28,154 nt of DNA from CANHEE01 sp043777755 (GCA_043777755.1 JAYWHK010000119.1:1-28154), one strand, 5' to 3'; shown: positions 1 to 9,676, counted from the stretch's first letter. Translations and numbers: made by a program. The notes: a model not told the origin generated them from the sequence alone.

Positions 1-189
1 TCAGGCTTGTTTATCTAATTAATAAGCATAAAATTATATAGCTTTTCCTTTTGAGAAGAAAAACATCGTTAAAAGCAGGATAAAACAGCCTAAGTTAGCT
101 ATGCGAAAGCGGCACTTTTACCACTTAAATGCTTAGAAGAGTCCCTAAGTAAAAATACAGTTTCGATAGTTTTAATCAATTGATTTACC
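1..189. other. Sequence beyond the breakpoint of the SprB-repeat gene; no complete gene
   Basis: This stretch follows the premature stop of the large minus-strand gene and shows no similarity to the continuation of its repeat unit. On the minus strand a run of about 25 open codons ends at a TAG near position 95 (last residues KSAAFA), after which the frames are closed. It could be the end of an insertion sequence or another mobile element that cut the gene, but no terminal inverted repeat or transposase can be shown because the window ends here. Confidence 0.3.
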
Positions 190-3100
190 TTAACAAGGCG
201 AAGTCGCATTGTTTGTCCAAGGTAGATTGTCATAGCTGTATTCTACATCTGTAAAAGTAGGATTTACACTGACTTTATAAATCGCCGAACAATCATTGGT
301 ATTCAGTCGGGCAACTTTGGCAGCGATGGCTTGCTGTTGTGTAATCGTAACCGAATGAGTAACGATACAATTAATTGAATCTTTTATGATTACGCTGTAA
401 ATCCCTGTGTCCAATGCGTTGAGTGTTGCCGTTGTTGCGCCATTGTTCCATAAATAAGTATAAGGCGCAAATCCTCCGCTTACATTCAAGGCAATTGAAC
501 CATTTTTTGCACTAAAACACTTGATTTGCTCCACGCTTGAAGTAACCGCAAGCAGCGGTGGAATAGTCAAATCCAAAGTAACCGTACTATCGCAACCATT
601 GGCAGCTGTCAATACTTTTACATAAATTCCTGTTGCTGTATAAACTTGTGTTCCGATTGTATAAATCGAACCAAAACATAGTTTTTTAGTAATATTTGTT
701 TCAATTTTAGGTTTTATCGTCAAATTAACGGTCAAAACACTGTCGCAACTACCACAAGTACCAAAAGTATTTGGTGTGCGGAGTGTATCGGAATAAACAC
801 CACTTAGTTTGTGAATGTATAAACCCAATGTATCATTTCCAATTTTTAGGCTGTCGCCAAAACAAATGCTTTTCGTAATAGTTCCTATTTTAGGCGTTTT
901 TACAGGCACTGAAAAATTCAAAGTAGTATCGCAAACGGCACCATTCCAACGGACTTTGACGCTGTGCGCACTTGGTGGACTACTCAAACAAGGCGAAGTC
1001 GCATTGTTTGTCCAAGGTAGATTGTCATAGCTGTATTCTACATTTGTAAAAGTAGGATTTACACTGACTTTATAAATCGCTGAACAATCGTTGGTATTCA
1101 GTCGGGCAACTTTGGCAGCGATGGATTGCGGTTGTGTAATAACAGCCGTTCCTGTTTTTTTACATCCAATGTCATCTGTAATGGTATAGGAATACGTACC
1201 AATATCTAAGGCATTGACACTCGCACTCGTTGCGCCTGCTATACTCCATGCGTAGGTGTAAGGCGCAAGTCCGCCTTTGGGCGTGAGCGTGATGCTGCCG
1301 TTTTTGGCATTGAAACAATTAATGTTCACGATGACTTTATCTGCATCTAAGATTTGGGTTGGAATACGCAGCGTGGTGCTGCCTTCTCCTTTACAACCAT
1401 AAGCATTAGATGCTGTGACGGTATATATTCCTCCTGCTTTTGCAGTGTAAGTTGCGCCTGTTTTAACCAATGTCGTACCTTGATACCATTTTATATTGTT
1501 GATTGGCACAATCGCACCATTCATAATAGTCGCATTAAGCGCAATGCTATCGCCATAACAAGCACTAAGTGCGCCGTTGATTTTTACTTGTGGTATCACG
1601 CCTTCGTTGGAAGCAAATTCGATAAATCGCTCCCAACTACAAGGACCACCATTTGTAATGACTACTTTGTATTTCGTGATTATCGACGTTGCCGCCACTT
1701 GTATCGAGTCGCCTGTACCTATGGCTGTATTCCCTGCGGTAACATTATACCATTGATAGTTGGCATCAGCGATTTTATCTATTTTTAGTTGTATAAAACC
1801 ACATTTTACTTTAAAATTTGGACTGATTTGTCCTAATTTCGCTACTTGTGTGGAGGTAGTTCTCGTGACACCGCAACCATCTATGACCCTAAAACAGTAA
1901 TCACCTTGTGGTAAGGCAGGTACAGTATAGCTCAACGCATAAGGATCTGCATTGGTGTAAGTGACAATATTATTTGGGTCGCAATTCATCATGCGCTGAT
2001 AAGTATAAGGCGGAGAGCCATTGGTTATTGCCAATTTCACATCCGTCACACTGCCATTGTCACAGACAAAAGCCCTATCCGCTTTGAGCGTCGGTGTTAC
2101 ATAAGGACCAACGACGATTGTTTTTTCATCTAATACCCTACAACTCAAAAGTTTGACAGTGTAAGTGCCAGGTGTAATTCCAAAATGTGTTGCTTTTAGT
2201 GTATCTCCAGAACAATCCACATTTGAGAGAGAAAATGGCACTCCATTTTTGAATACGTAATAAACAAAAGCTCCATAATTACAAAGTGTCATAAAATATG
2301 GCAATTCTATAGGAATTGCATTAGGAGCAGAATAATTTAAATCTCGCCATTTTATCCAAGCTTTGAGCGTAGGACCTCCTTTAATGATTAAACTATTATT
2401 ACCAGGACAATTTACTGCCGTAAATAGATCAATTTTAAAAACAGGAAAAGGTTTTAAATCTATGGTTGCATTTGCCAAACAAGGATGATTAGTGGTGTAT
2501 TGTCCAGGAGGAAGGTTTGAGAAACGCATAGCATCACCATCAAGATATCCTACTATCGGATTATTATTGCCATCTATTAAAGTAAAACCTATGCTTGAAA
2601 GTCCAGGAGCCCTTACATAAATGGTATAAGTATATTGACCTAATGGATTATTCCAGTCAGCACAATCTACATATACATAAAAAGTAGGTTTGGTAGTTAC
2701 AGGAATATCAGGATAAACAACGGTTACACTATTGGTACAACCAGATTGCATGGTATAAGTGCCATGCGGCAACGTATATACCCAGTATGGTGCAAGCGTC
2801 CAGTCGGGTGGCGTGGTAACTGTCGGCGTGGTATAAGTGCCAGGAAATAGAGTGCCAGCCGCATTTCTGACTTCATAAGTTGCGCCAGGAACATCTTTTA
2901 TTTTAATAGAATAGGTAATCACACCATTAACACAAAAAGTATTAAGATGTACAGGAGTAATATTAGGTAAAGTAGGCGGATTTATCGTTATTTGTCCTAC
3001 TTGACAACCTGATTGATAAGTGTATGTTCCCGCAGGAATGGTATCAAACGTATGTGTATTGCCAATAGTTACAGGATTAATAGGCGCAGAGCCACCTGAT

Positions 3101-4773
3101 AGAGGAATTAAAACAGGACTATTTCCAGTGACTGTAAAATAAGCATACATTTGATTGTTGTAGCAATGATAATTAATCGTAATAGGCGGCGGTGCGCCTG
3201 TGGACGGATCAAGGGTAATGGTTTGGGTAACTGTTCCGCAAGTCGTTACCGCTTTTATAGTATAAGTTGCCGAAGGTTGTAAATTGGGAAAATAACCCGT
3301 CGTATTGGTATCAAGTGGATTGTTTGTTGCAGAATACAAGGTATAAGTAGCAGCAATGATAGAAGGGTTCAAATAAGGTCCTTCGCAGGTGTAAGCATTT
3401 TTTAGTTTGGTCTGTATTGAAGTACACGATTTGGCAGTTTCCAAAAAAGCAGTGTCCTTGCAAATATAAACATTGTTGCAATTATCCGTAAATTTTATCG
3501 TTGAATTCAATGGAATAGGACTTAAATTTACGTTGTCTGTATTGGACGTTATGGTCTGTGTTACAGGTGTCGTACAAGTCGTACAAGTCGCTGTGATTGG
3601 ATAAAAATTAGGTAATGTATTGGCAAAACTTCCTGTAACGCTACACGTCGTTGAATTATAGGTAGTGTTGGGAAGTGGTTTAAAAATAGGGTTAATCCCA
3701 TCTTCTGCATAACACTTACCTTTTAATTGAAGTGCTAATGGATAAAGCGTTCCGACAGGTATTTGCATTATTCCAGTTGAGTTTTGAGCAAAATTATACC
3801 ATGCAGTAGGGGCAGGATTACTCCAAGCCCAGTATACATAAGGAGGTATTCCACCCGTAGCGTGACAAGTTATGATACCCGCACTGTAATCAAGGCAATC
3901 AAAAACTATTTGCAAAGGCGCAGTTGGTACAAGATTACTAATGGTAATCGTACCTCGACGACAAGCTGTATCTATCACTTCTATAACATTATCTGTACAA
4001 TCGTGCGGAAGATTATTAAAAGTAACCGACAAAGCACTTGATACGATTGGTGTTTGAGAAACACCACCGATTTTAATCTTATACGTAAATAAAGAAGGTG
4101 CTGTATTACTTGCCAGTGCTACGGTCAGCGAAGTGCCACCAGCGGGAAAAGCAGGTGTTGAACTAAACGCTATTGTACCGTAAGTCAAGGTTTGCGCAGT
4201 CGTATAAAACTCGCCACAAGCATCCGTTACCCTTACATAATATTGTTGTCCATTGGTAAGACCCGTATAAGAAAAACTTGTTGCAGCCGTAGTATTGGTT
4301 TGCAAAGGCGTTGGAGGATTAGGTGTTGGATTGCTATTGTATAAAGTATAGGTGAACGGGCCATGTCCGCCAGTCACTTGCGCTTTGAGGTTACAACCGT
4401 CATTCACGACAGTCAAATCAAGGTTAGTGTATTGATCCACTACTGTTGTACAAGCGGTACAAGTATTTAGATTGGCATCTCTTATTTCTATACAATAAGA
4501 GCCGGGTAAAAGCCCTGAAAAATAGGCAGGATTTGTCTGCCAAAGCGTTGGTGTAGGAAGCGGAGTAGGTGCAGTTATAATCCTATATTGATACGGAGCC
4601 GTACCTGTTGAAGCCAATAGCGTTGAGGTGTCAATCACAATTTTTCCATTGGAAGGACAATCCGAAGGGAAAACTGTCAAAGGCGGACAAGTGAATTGCG
4701 CTTGCGCCAATGTTGGCATACATAAAAGCCCGAAGTATAGAAAAGTAAAGTAAAGTAGAAATGACTTTTTCAT
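190..4773 (-). CDS. Giant secreted SprB-repeat surface protein, C-terminally truncated
   Basis: A 1527-residue exported protein. Residues 1-26 form a signal peptide (MKKSFLLYFTF..., likely cleavage after AQA). The body is a string of cysteine-containing beta-sandwich-like units rich in Thr, Pro and Asn, with recurring phrases such as PYTY and GTYTV. Two SprB-type repeats (CF.AKNGSI...GG.APYTY.W) lie near residues 1148-1217 and 1413-1482. Between them are units of the pattern CFG....IG...Y...G.Y...L....GCDS, common in large Bacteroidota adhesins. Proteins with SprB repeats are type IX secretion cargo linked to gliding or adhesion (family knowledge). This one has no por sorting domain: it stops after NNATSPC in mid-repeat, where the earlier copy 265 residues upstream continues with LSSPPS. 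It is probably a 3'-truncated gene whose product would not be anchored by the usual route. A -7 box lies at 4870-4877. Confidence 0.85.
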   Translation of the reverse strand: MKKSFLLYFTFLYFGLLCMPTLAQAQFTCPPLTVFPSDCPSNGKIVIDTSTLLASTGTAPYQYRIITAPTPLPTPTLWQTNPAYFSGLLPGSYCIEIRDANLNTCTACTTVVDQYTNLDLTVVNDGCNLKAQVTGGHGPFTYTLYNSNPTPNPPTPLQTNTTAATSFSYTGLTNGQQYYVRVTDACGEFYTTAQTLTYGTIAFSSTPAFPAGGTSLTVALASNTAPSLFTYKIKIGGVSQTPIVSSALSVTFNNLPHDCTDNVIEVIDTACRRGTITISNLVPTAPLQIVFDCLDYSAGIITCHATGGIPPYVYWAWSNPAPTAWYNFAQNSTGIMQIPVGTLYPLALQLKGKCYAEDGINPIFKPLPNTTYNSTTCSVTGSFANTLPNFYPITATCTTCTTPVTQTITSNTDNVNLSPIPLNSTIKFTDNCNNVYICKDTAFLETAKSCTSIQTKLKNAYTCEGPYLNPSIIAATYTLYSATNNPLDTNTTGYFPNLQPSATYTIKAVTTCGTVTQTITLDPSTGAPPPITINYHCYNNQMYAYFTVTGNSPVLIPLSGGSAPINPVTIGNTHTFDTIPAGTYTYQSGCQVGQITINPPTLPNITPVHLNTFCVNGVITYSIKIKDVPGATYEVRNAAGTLFPGTYTTPTVTTPPDWTLAPYWVYTLPHGTYTMQSGCTNSVTVVYPDIPVTTKPTFYVYVDCADWNNPLGQYTYTIYVRAPGLSSIGFTLIDGNNNPIVGYLDGDAMRFSNLPPGQYTTNHPCLANATIDLKPFPVFKIDLFTAVNCPGNNSLIIKGGPTLKAWIKWRDLNYSAPNAIPIELPYFMTLCNYGAFVYYVFKNGVPFSLSNVDCSGDTLKATHFGITPGTYTVKLLSCRVLDEKTIVVGPYVTPTLKADRAFVCDNGSVTDVKLAITNGSPPYTYQRMMNCDPNNIVTYTNADPYALSYTVPALPQGDYCFRVIDGCGVTRTTSTQVAKLGQISPNFKVKCGFIQLKIDKIADANYQWYNVTAGNTAIGTGDSIQVAATSIITKYKVVITNGGPCSWERFIEFASNEGVIPQVKINGALSACYGDSIALNATIMNGAIVPINNIKWYQGTTLVKTGATYTAKAGGIYTVTASNAYGCKGEGSTTLRIPTQILDADKVIVNINCFNAKNGSITLTPKGGLAPYTYAWSIAGATSASVNALDIGTYSYTITDDIGCKKTGTAVITQPQSIAAKVARLNTNDCSAIYKVSVNPTFTNVEYSYDNLPWTNNATSPCLSSPPSAHSVKVRWNGAVCDTTLNFSVPVKTPKIGTITKSICFGDSLKIGNDTLGLYIHKLSGVYSDTLRTPNTFGTCGSCDSVLTVNLTIKPKIETNITKKLCFGSIYTIGTQVYTATGIYVKVLTAANGCDSTVTLDLTIPPLLAVTSSVEQIKCFSAKNGSIALNVSGGFAPYTYLWNNGATTATLNALDTGIYSVIIKDSINCIVTHSVTITQQQAIAAKVARLNTNDCSAIYKVSVNPTFTDVEYSYDNLPWTNNATSPC
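192..345 (-). repeat. Direct repeat, copy 2 (breakpoint-proximal)
   Basis: A 154-bp copy of 987-1140, offset exactly 795 bp (265 codons), so the reading frame is kept. I count five mismatches. Similarity ends sharply at position 192, where the coding sequence runs into a TAA. Confidence 0.9.
987..1140 (-). repeat. Direct repeat, copy 1 (internal)
   Basis: The internal copy of the 192-345 repeat, encoding the segment IAAKVARLNTNDC to NNATSPC. Here the coding sequence continues past the repeat into LSSPPSAHSVKVRW, showing what the distal copy should have continued with. Confidence 0.9.
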
Positions 4774-4830
4774 AAGAGATTATAAATTTAAAGAAATATA
4801 TCTTTGTTTAATTTATGTAATTATTTTATC

Positions 4831-4877
4831 TATTTTTGTGACACGAATTGTAAAAATAAAATCATGTCACAAAAGTA
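4831..4877. promoter_or_regulatory. Face-to-face -7 boxes within a 10-bp inverted repeat upstream of the SprB-repeat gene
   Basis: TTTTGTGACA (4834-4843) and TGTCACAAAA (4865-4874) form a perfect 10-bp inverted repeat with 21 nt between the arms. Each arm contains a Bacteroidota -7 box: TATTTTTG on the plus strand at 4831-4838 and TACTTTTG on the minus strand at 4870-4877. The minus-strand box is suitably placed for the gene starting at 4773. The symmetry could also be an operator. No convincing -33 TTTG lies at the ideal distance. The remaining gene-free sequence from 4774 to 5055 is AT-rich, and I see nothing else in it. Confidence 0.4.
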
Positions 4878-5055
4878 CAAGTAAGCAGACAGACAAAAAA
4901 AGACAAAATTTAACGGTTTCCGAATTTATATTGAAATAGTATATATGAACTTTGATACGTTTTGATAAGAAAAATGAACTTTTAGGCAAAATAAGGTATG
5001 GAAAGTATGGTTTTTGAAAGGACATATTTGGGGATTTTATCAAAAAAAAACAAAA

Positions 5056-5095
5056 AAAATGTCCTAATTTAGTTAAAACCAAATTAGGACATTTT
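5056..5095. terminator. Strong hairpin terminator after the 5116-6564 gene
   Basis: A perfect 15-bp stem (5056-5070 with 5081-5095) has a 10-nt loop. On the minus strand it is followed by a long T-run (complement of the A-tract at 5042-5059), as expected for intrinsic termination of the gene ending at 5116. The plus-strand side is also T-rich, but there is no plus-strand gene to end. Confidence 0.85.
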
Positions 5096-5115
5096 CTTTA
5101 TTCGTATAAAAATCA

Positions 5116-6564
5116 TCAAAAAAGCTTGCTTTCCAACCAAATTCGTTCTGCGACTTGGGTTGTTTTTGCAAGTTTTTGCTGAACGACAATTCTTTTTTGA
5201 GTATCGTTTTTGGGTATTGACATTAGTTTTTCAACAAAATAAATGAAGTTTTTGTAGTTTTCATATTGATATGTTGGCTCGTGCTTGTGTCGAGATAAGT
5301 ATTTTTTAAAGCTTTCAATCAGCGACTCCAAAGCATTCCATTCTTGTAATTCGTAATAACAACGCATCAACATTCGTCGAACATCGGAAAGATGAAAAAT
5401 ATCGTCTAAATCTACTTTTGCCAACAATACTATTGCTTTTTCATAGAAAACAGTATCATTTTTACCTTGATTGAAATACACAATGGCAAGGGTATAACAT
5501 TTGAAATTGTCTTGCTGATTGGTATTTAGCTTACAACTATACCTTTCAATAAATTGCTCCGCCCAGTCATATTTGCACAAGCCAACTGCGGTAGTCACGA
5601 TTTGTTTGAAAAGAAAAGTTGAAAAGATACCTTCTTCTTCAAAAACTTTTTTATCCAAACCGAAGACAAACCATTCAAAAGAATTTTGTAAAAAATCACG
5701 CTCTCCTTTATTGACTTTTTTGCTACAAAAATTGGTCAGCAACATCAATAAATCGCACAATTCTACACCTGACAACACATCTTGGTGTATTATGATTAAA
5801 TTTTCAAAATAATGGTAAGCTGCGGTGGTTTGAGTTTGTAGCATTTTATAGCACGCCAAATAAAGTAAAATAATGGCAGGTGCGTCGTCGTCATTATCCT
5901 TTATATTTTGCGCTAAGTAGAGTGTATGCTTGTCTTGATCTACATAATTTTCATTTTGCTCTACTTTGACCACTTCTGCATTGGAAGTTATTCTACATAA
6001 CGTACGAAGATTTTGAGCCAACGAATATAATTTGAATTGATGATTGGCCAATTCGACTTGGTCTGGAACAGTTCGATTCGTTAAGATATGATTTCTATAA
6101 AACTCGTCATTTATTTTTGACAAAGCGAAAAAGTACTCCTCATTTCGCAAGGATTGTTTATCACTTTTTTTCAAAATATCATTGTAAGTACTTTCAAAAC
6201 CAATTTCGATGTTATTTTTTCGAAAACTTTTTAGTAGATAAATACTTTTTTGAAATGGATCTTGCCTAAACTCTTTTAATACTAAAAATTCTTCTATCAA
6301 AAGAATCAAGTCAGATTTCAGATACGAAAATTCTTTGTCACTGATTTTCAATTCTTTGGATAGCTCATTGAACAGTGTTTCATCTTCTAATATGGGATTT
6401 CCTTTTTTCTGGGCTTGAGATAAAATACGATAAAATGGTAGAAGTTGCTCACTTTTTCGCTCACTCAAATAAATGGGAGATACAATCAACTTGCGGCAAT
6501 TCTGAATGTCATCATCTTTTAAGCTATTAAACAAAGCAACAAGTTGATTTTTCCTTTTAGACAT
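5116..6564 (-). CDS. Helical (TPR-like) hypothetical protein
   Basis: A 482-residue protein with no signal peptide or membrane segment. It is almost entirely amphipathic helix, with regularly spaced pairs of helices resembling TPR/alpha-solenoid repeats (for example around residues 225-300 and 340-440: CKYDWAEQFIERY, YYELQEWNALESLIESF). The N-terminal part (LFNSLKDDDIQNCRKLIVSPIYLSER) resembles a recurrent Bacteroidota family of about 500 residues whose members begin with a short helix followed by a segment about thin or 'open' ends. I know of no assigned function. It probably acts in the cytoplasm as a scaffold or regulator, which is a guess from the fold alone. It stands alone, with its own promoter (6599-6606) and terminator (5056-5095). 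Confidence 0.8.
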   Translation of the reverse strand: MSKRKNQLVALFNSLKDDDIQNCRKLIVSPIYLSERKSEQLLPFYRILSQAQKKGNPILEDETLFNELSKELKISDKEFSYLKSDLILLIEEFLVLKEFRQDPFQKSIYLLKSFRKNNIEIGFESTYNDILKKSDKQSLRNEEYFFALSKINDEFYRNHILTNRTVPDQVELANHQFKLYSLAQNLRTLCRITSNAEVVKVEQNENYVDQDKHTLYLAQNIKDNDDDAPAIILLYLACYKMLQTQTTAAYHYFENLIIIHQDVLSGVELCDLLMLLTNFCSKKVNKGERDFLQNSFEWFVFGLDKKVFEEEGIFSTFLFKQIVTTAVGLCKYDWAEQFIERYSCKLNTNQQDNFKCYTLAIVYFNQGKNDTVFYEKAIVLLAKVDLDDIFHLSDVRRMLMRCYYELQEWNALESLIESFKKYLSRHKHEPTYQYENYKNFIYFVEKLMSIPKNDTQKRIVVQQKLAKTTQVAERIWLESKLF

Positions 6565-6598
6565 GGAGTGTGTACGTTTTTTATTTTTATTTTAGCAA

Positions 6599-6627
6599 CA
6601 AATATACGTATAATTTATATTTTCAAA
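6599..6627 (-). promoter_or_regulatory. Promoter of the helical hypothetical gene
   Basis: Reading the minus strand, TTTG (6624-6627) is followed 17 nt later by TATATTTG (6599-6606), matching the Bacteroidota -33/-7 pattern with slightly short spacing, 34 nt before the ATG at 6564. Confidence 0.5.
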
Positions 6628-6820
6628 TCGTTTCGCTTATTTTTTTATATTTTTTTATAAAAATTAGATTAATATTTTTCATGTAAAACACTGATAATCA
6701 ATGCTTTGAAAACTTATAATTTCGTTTTTTTCTTAAAAACAATTATCAGAACTTTGTTTTTAATAAGCTAAAACTCGGAAAATGCAAAAAAATGTCTTTT
6801 TTTTAAGACTTTATATAATG

Positions 6821-6828
6821 TACCTTTG
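6821..6828 (+). promoter_or_regulatory. -7 box of the LRR gene
   Basis: TACCTTTG matches TAnnTTTG and lies 34 nt before the ATG at 6863. The -33 region is only a T-run (about 6796-6804). Confidence 0.5.
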
Positions 6829-6862
6829 CGTTAGCTTGTTTCTTTGTTTAAAATTTTAAGAT

Positions 6863-9595
6863 ATGAAAAAAAGTATTACCATAGTTTTCCTCCTAATATG
6901 TATTGTGTTTCCATTTCGCTTCTTACAAGCGCAAACGTGTAATATTTCGGACTCCTTAGAGCTGATTTCATTTTATAATTCCAATAAAGGCGTAACTTGG
7001 ACAAACCCTTGGATATTGTCTAAGCCCGTTAGTATGTGGAATGGCGTTGTATTGAATGGATCAGGCAATGTGATTAAAATGGATATGAAATCTCGACAGA
7101 TTAGTGGAACAATTCCAGATTTTAATTTGCCGTTTCTACAATATCTTAGTTTTGACGATAATCAATTAAACGGAAAAATACCTTCCTTTAGTGAACTCAA
7201 GGCTCTAAATATACTGTATCTACACAACAATATGCTCTCAGGAAATATTCCTGCTTTTGATAAATTAACAGAATTAACTCAACTCGCACTGAACAACAAT
7301 CAACTCAGTGATACGATTCCATCCTTTAGTAATCTAACGAAGTTAAAAGGAATTACACTCAATAACAATCAACTGATTGGTAAAATTCCATTGTTTAGTA
7401 ATTTCATTGAATTGAGAGCTATTGCATTGAACCACAATCAATTGAGTGGCAAAATTCCGAATTTTAATTTACCCTTAGTCACTTATATCTTCTTGGATGA
7501 TAACCAACTGAGTGGCAAAATTCCGAATTTTACCATTGCCAGTAAAGTTGATTCTATAACGATACAAAATAACTTATTTAGCTTTGGCGACCTTCAAAAT
7601 TGGAGTTACCTCAATACCAATAAGATAAATTATGCTCCTCTAAACCTAACGTTACCAGTCAGCTTTCAACAAGGGGTACTGATAGCCGATTTAGCTGGCA
7701 TTAGTAATATCTCAGATTTGACTTATACTTGGTATCAAAATAATGTTGCTATCGCAACGTTGAAAGGGAATAATGAGTATAAACCCAATAAAGGAGGTGT
7801 TTATCGCTATACTGTATCACACGCGACAATTAGCAATACAAATAATCCTAAGCAAAATTTAACTTTAAATAGCGGCAATGTTGTAGTTGCAAAGGAAGTA
7901 TCAGGAAAAGTATATGTTGTTTCTAATTGCAATGATGTTCCTAATGTTCCTTTATCAAATTGGGTTATAAAAGGGACGACCAGCAATAATAATAAAATAC
8001 ATTATGCTATAACAGATACAAATGGTGCATATACTATTCAATTAGAAGATAGTGCAACTGGAGAAATTAAAATAGAAGCAACAGAACAAGGAGGGATGAC
8101 CACCTGTCAGCCTATCTTTACTACGATTGCAAAGGATACCTTGCTTACAAGTTCTGTATCTTTAATTGTTGTCAATGGGAACAATGCACCGAAACTTAGT
8201 GTAGATATTTCGACAAGTTACTTAAGGAATAATGATACTGCTACGTATATTTTAAAAGTAACCAATCCAACGAATAAGCCAATCTCAAATGTAAAAGTGT
8301 ATGTTAATTTTTCGATGGAGTTGTTACCAATTACTGTACTTAACTTAGACACCGTTTATTTGGGTACTGTTGCAGCAAATAGTAGTAGTAGTACTCCAAT
8401 CAAAAGAAAATTAATTGACAATTCATCTAATTCAGATAAAACTTATTGCGCTTCCGCACAAGTTTTTCCTAATTCCAGCTCATGGTTTGGTTCTAAGTTG
8501 TCTATTGTGGCTGATTCAAGTAATATTCCTGATTCTATTCGATTTATCATTACAAATGAAGGTGTTAGTAGTTTTAAATCATCTTTGGGTGGAAAATATT
8601 CTATCATAATTGATGATGTGATTTTACGACAAGGTCAGATTAAAAATCTTCTCCCTACTCAAAAGGACACTATAATGATACAAAAAAGCAAGAGTGCTTC
8701 TACTTACGTTTGTGTTGTATATCAAGAATCCGACAATCCTTATGGTAGTTTTGCAAGTAAAAGAGTTGAAGGTGTAGGTACGGGCGGAAACTATAATTCA
8801 AGTATTTTGTATAGTGACAATGATGATGATTTGACTTATGCATTGGATTGTCAGAAAGCTCTTGAAACGATTCCAGCTAAAACAAGTTCTATTATTCTAC
8901 CTCTAAAATATGGGAACGAAGTAGCTGGTATTCCCAATACTACTACGATGGAACATCATTATATTATGGTCAATACCACTAAGGATACTGCAAAAGTAGT
9001 GGTTTTAGAAGTAAAGCCTTCCCAAAAATTAGATATTGGTCAAATAGAATTTGGAGCATCCTCAGCACCTTATAGCACTGAAGTGACCGCTGACAATCGT
9101 TTGGTTTTTACCTTTAATAATATCAACTTACCACCATCGGCAAAAGATACAACAAAATCCATTGCTTTTATGAATTTTCGTATCAAAGTACCTGTTGGCG
9201 AAGTAACAGTAGGTAAAGTTTTAACAACAGAAACAGCCATCAAATTTAGTAATATAGACACTGCAAAAATAGTTGAAACCATTTCACGCATCATCAAACC
9301 ACTTGATACACTCGTGACAGTTGTTTTAAATGTGTTAGATTCTGGCAACTCCACAGAGGAAATAGTTATTTATCCTAACCCATTTGTACATACCACAACG
9401 ATAACTGTACCAGAAACATGGTTTGGCGCAAACTTACTTCTCTATGATTTACAGGGAAAAATCGTCAAGAAGTTGGTGGTGGATCAATCGAGAATTGAGC
9501 TGTTCGCAGAAGATTTGTTAAGTGGCGTTTATTTGTGTACAATTGATAAAAATGGAAAAAATTTAGCAAAAGGAAGGATTGTTGTGGTAAAATAA
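6863..9595 (+). CDS. Secreted LRR protein with type IX sorting domain
   Basis: A 910-residue protein. A signal peptide (residues 1-24, ending LQAQ) is followed by a cap (about 25-75, with NKGVTW) and about seven plant-type leucine-rich repeats (about 76-235, consensus L..L.L..NQLSG.IP.F). An Ig-like region (about 255-330), a carboxypeptidase-regulatory-like unit (SGKVYV...TDTNGAYTIQL, about 345-395) and repeated-adhesin/DUF11-like modules (about 440-800) come next. The C-terminus is a por/T9SS type A sorting domain from about residue 828 (IVIYPNPF...LYDLQGKIV...GVYLCTI...RIVVVK). The protein is therefore exported by Sec, moved across the outer membrane by the type IX system and probably anchored on the surface. 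The LRR fold suggests binding of protein or glycan partners; the ligand is unknown. It stands alone, with its own -7 box. Confidence 0.9.
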   Translation: MKKSITIVFLLICIVFPFRFLQAQTCNISDSLELISFYNSNKGVTWTNPWILSKPVSMWNGVVLNGSGNVIKMDMKSRQISGTIPDFNLPFLQYLSFDDNQLNGKIPSFSELKALNILYLHNNMLSGNIPAFDKLTELTQLALNNNQLSDTIPSFSNLTKLKGITLNNNQLIGKIPLFSNFIELRAIALNHNQLSGKIPNFNLPLVTYIFLDDNQLSGKIPNFTIASKVDSITIQNNLFSFGDLQNWSYLNTNKINYAPLNLTLPVSFQQGVLIADLAGISNISDLTYTWYQNNVAIATLKGNNEYKPNKGGVYRYTVSHATISNTNNPKQNLTLNSGNVVVAKEVSGKVYVVSNCNDVPNVPLSNWVIKGTTSNNNKIHYAITDTNGAYTIQLEDSATGEIKIEATEQGGMTTCQPIFTTIAKDTLLTSSVSLIVVNGNNAPKLSVDISTSYLRNNDTATYILKVTNPTNKPISNVKVYVNFSMELLPITVLNLDTVYLGTVAANSSSSTPIKRKLIDNSSNSDKTYCASAQVFPNSSSWFGSKLSIVADSSNIPDSIRFIITNEGVSSFKSSLGGKYSIIIDDVILRQGQIKNLLPTQKDTIMIQKSKSASTYVCVVYQESDNPYGSFASKRVEGVGTGGNYNSSILYSDNDDDLTYALDCQKALETIPAKTSSIILPLKYGNEVAGIPNTTTMEHHYIMVNTTKDTAKVVVLEVKPSQKLDIGQIEFGASSAPYSTEVTADNRLVFTFNNINLPPSAKDTTKSIAFMNFRIKVPVGEVTVGKVLTTETAIKFSNIDTAKIVETISRIIKPLDTLVTVVLNVLDSGNSTEEIVIYPNPFVHTTTITVPETWFGANLLLYDLQGKIVKKLVVDQSRIELFAEDLLSGVYLCTIDKNGKNLAKGRIVVVK

Positions 9596-9626
9596 TAGTC
9601 AAATCATAAACTCCGCAAGTTTCGGG

Positions 9627-9657
9627 TTGTTCGGTTTATAAATATCGTTTATCTTTG
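9627..9657 (+). promoter_or_regulatory. Well-formed promoter left in front of the Ada/AraC remnant
   Basis: TTG (9627-9629), a 20-nt spacer, then TATCTTTG (9650-9657) fit the Bacteroidota -33/-7 consensus. The ATG of the remnant follows at 9677. Because the gene it served is gone, this promoter probably now transcribes the acetyltransferase gene at 9876. Confidence 0.6.
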
Positions 9658-9676
9658 CCGATGTAAAAAAGAAACA

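Noticed and set aside
1354..1788. 144-codon plus-strand open frame inside the SprB-repeat gene
   Set aside because: Antisense to a long, clearly coding gene; composition follows from the repeats on the other strand and no promoter or domain is seen.
4867..5082. 71-codon minus-strand frame after the hypothetical gene
   Set aside because: It spans the hairpin terminator and an A-run and encodes low-complexity Phe/Leu/Ser sequence; no start signal or domain.
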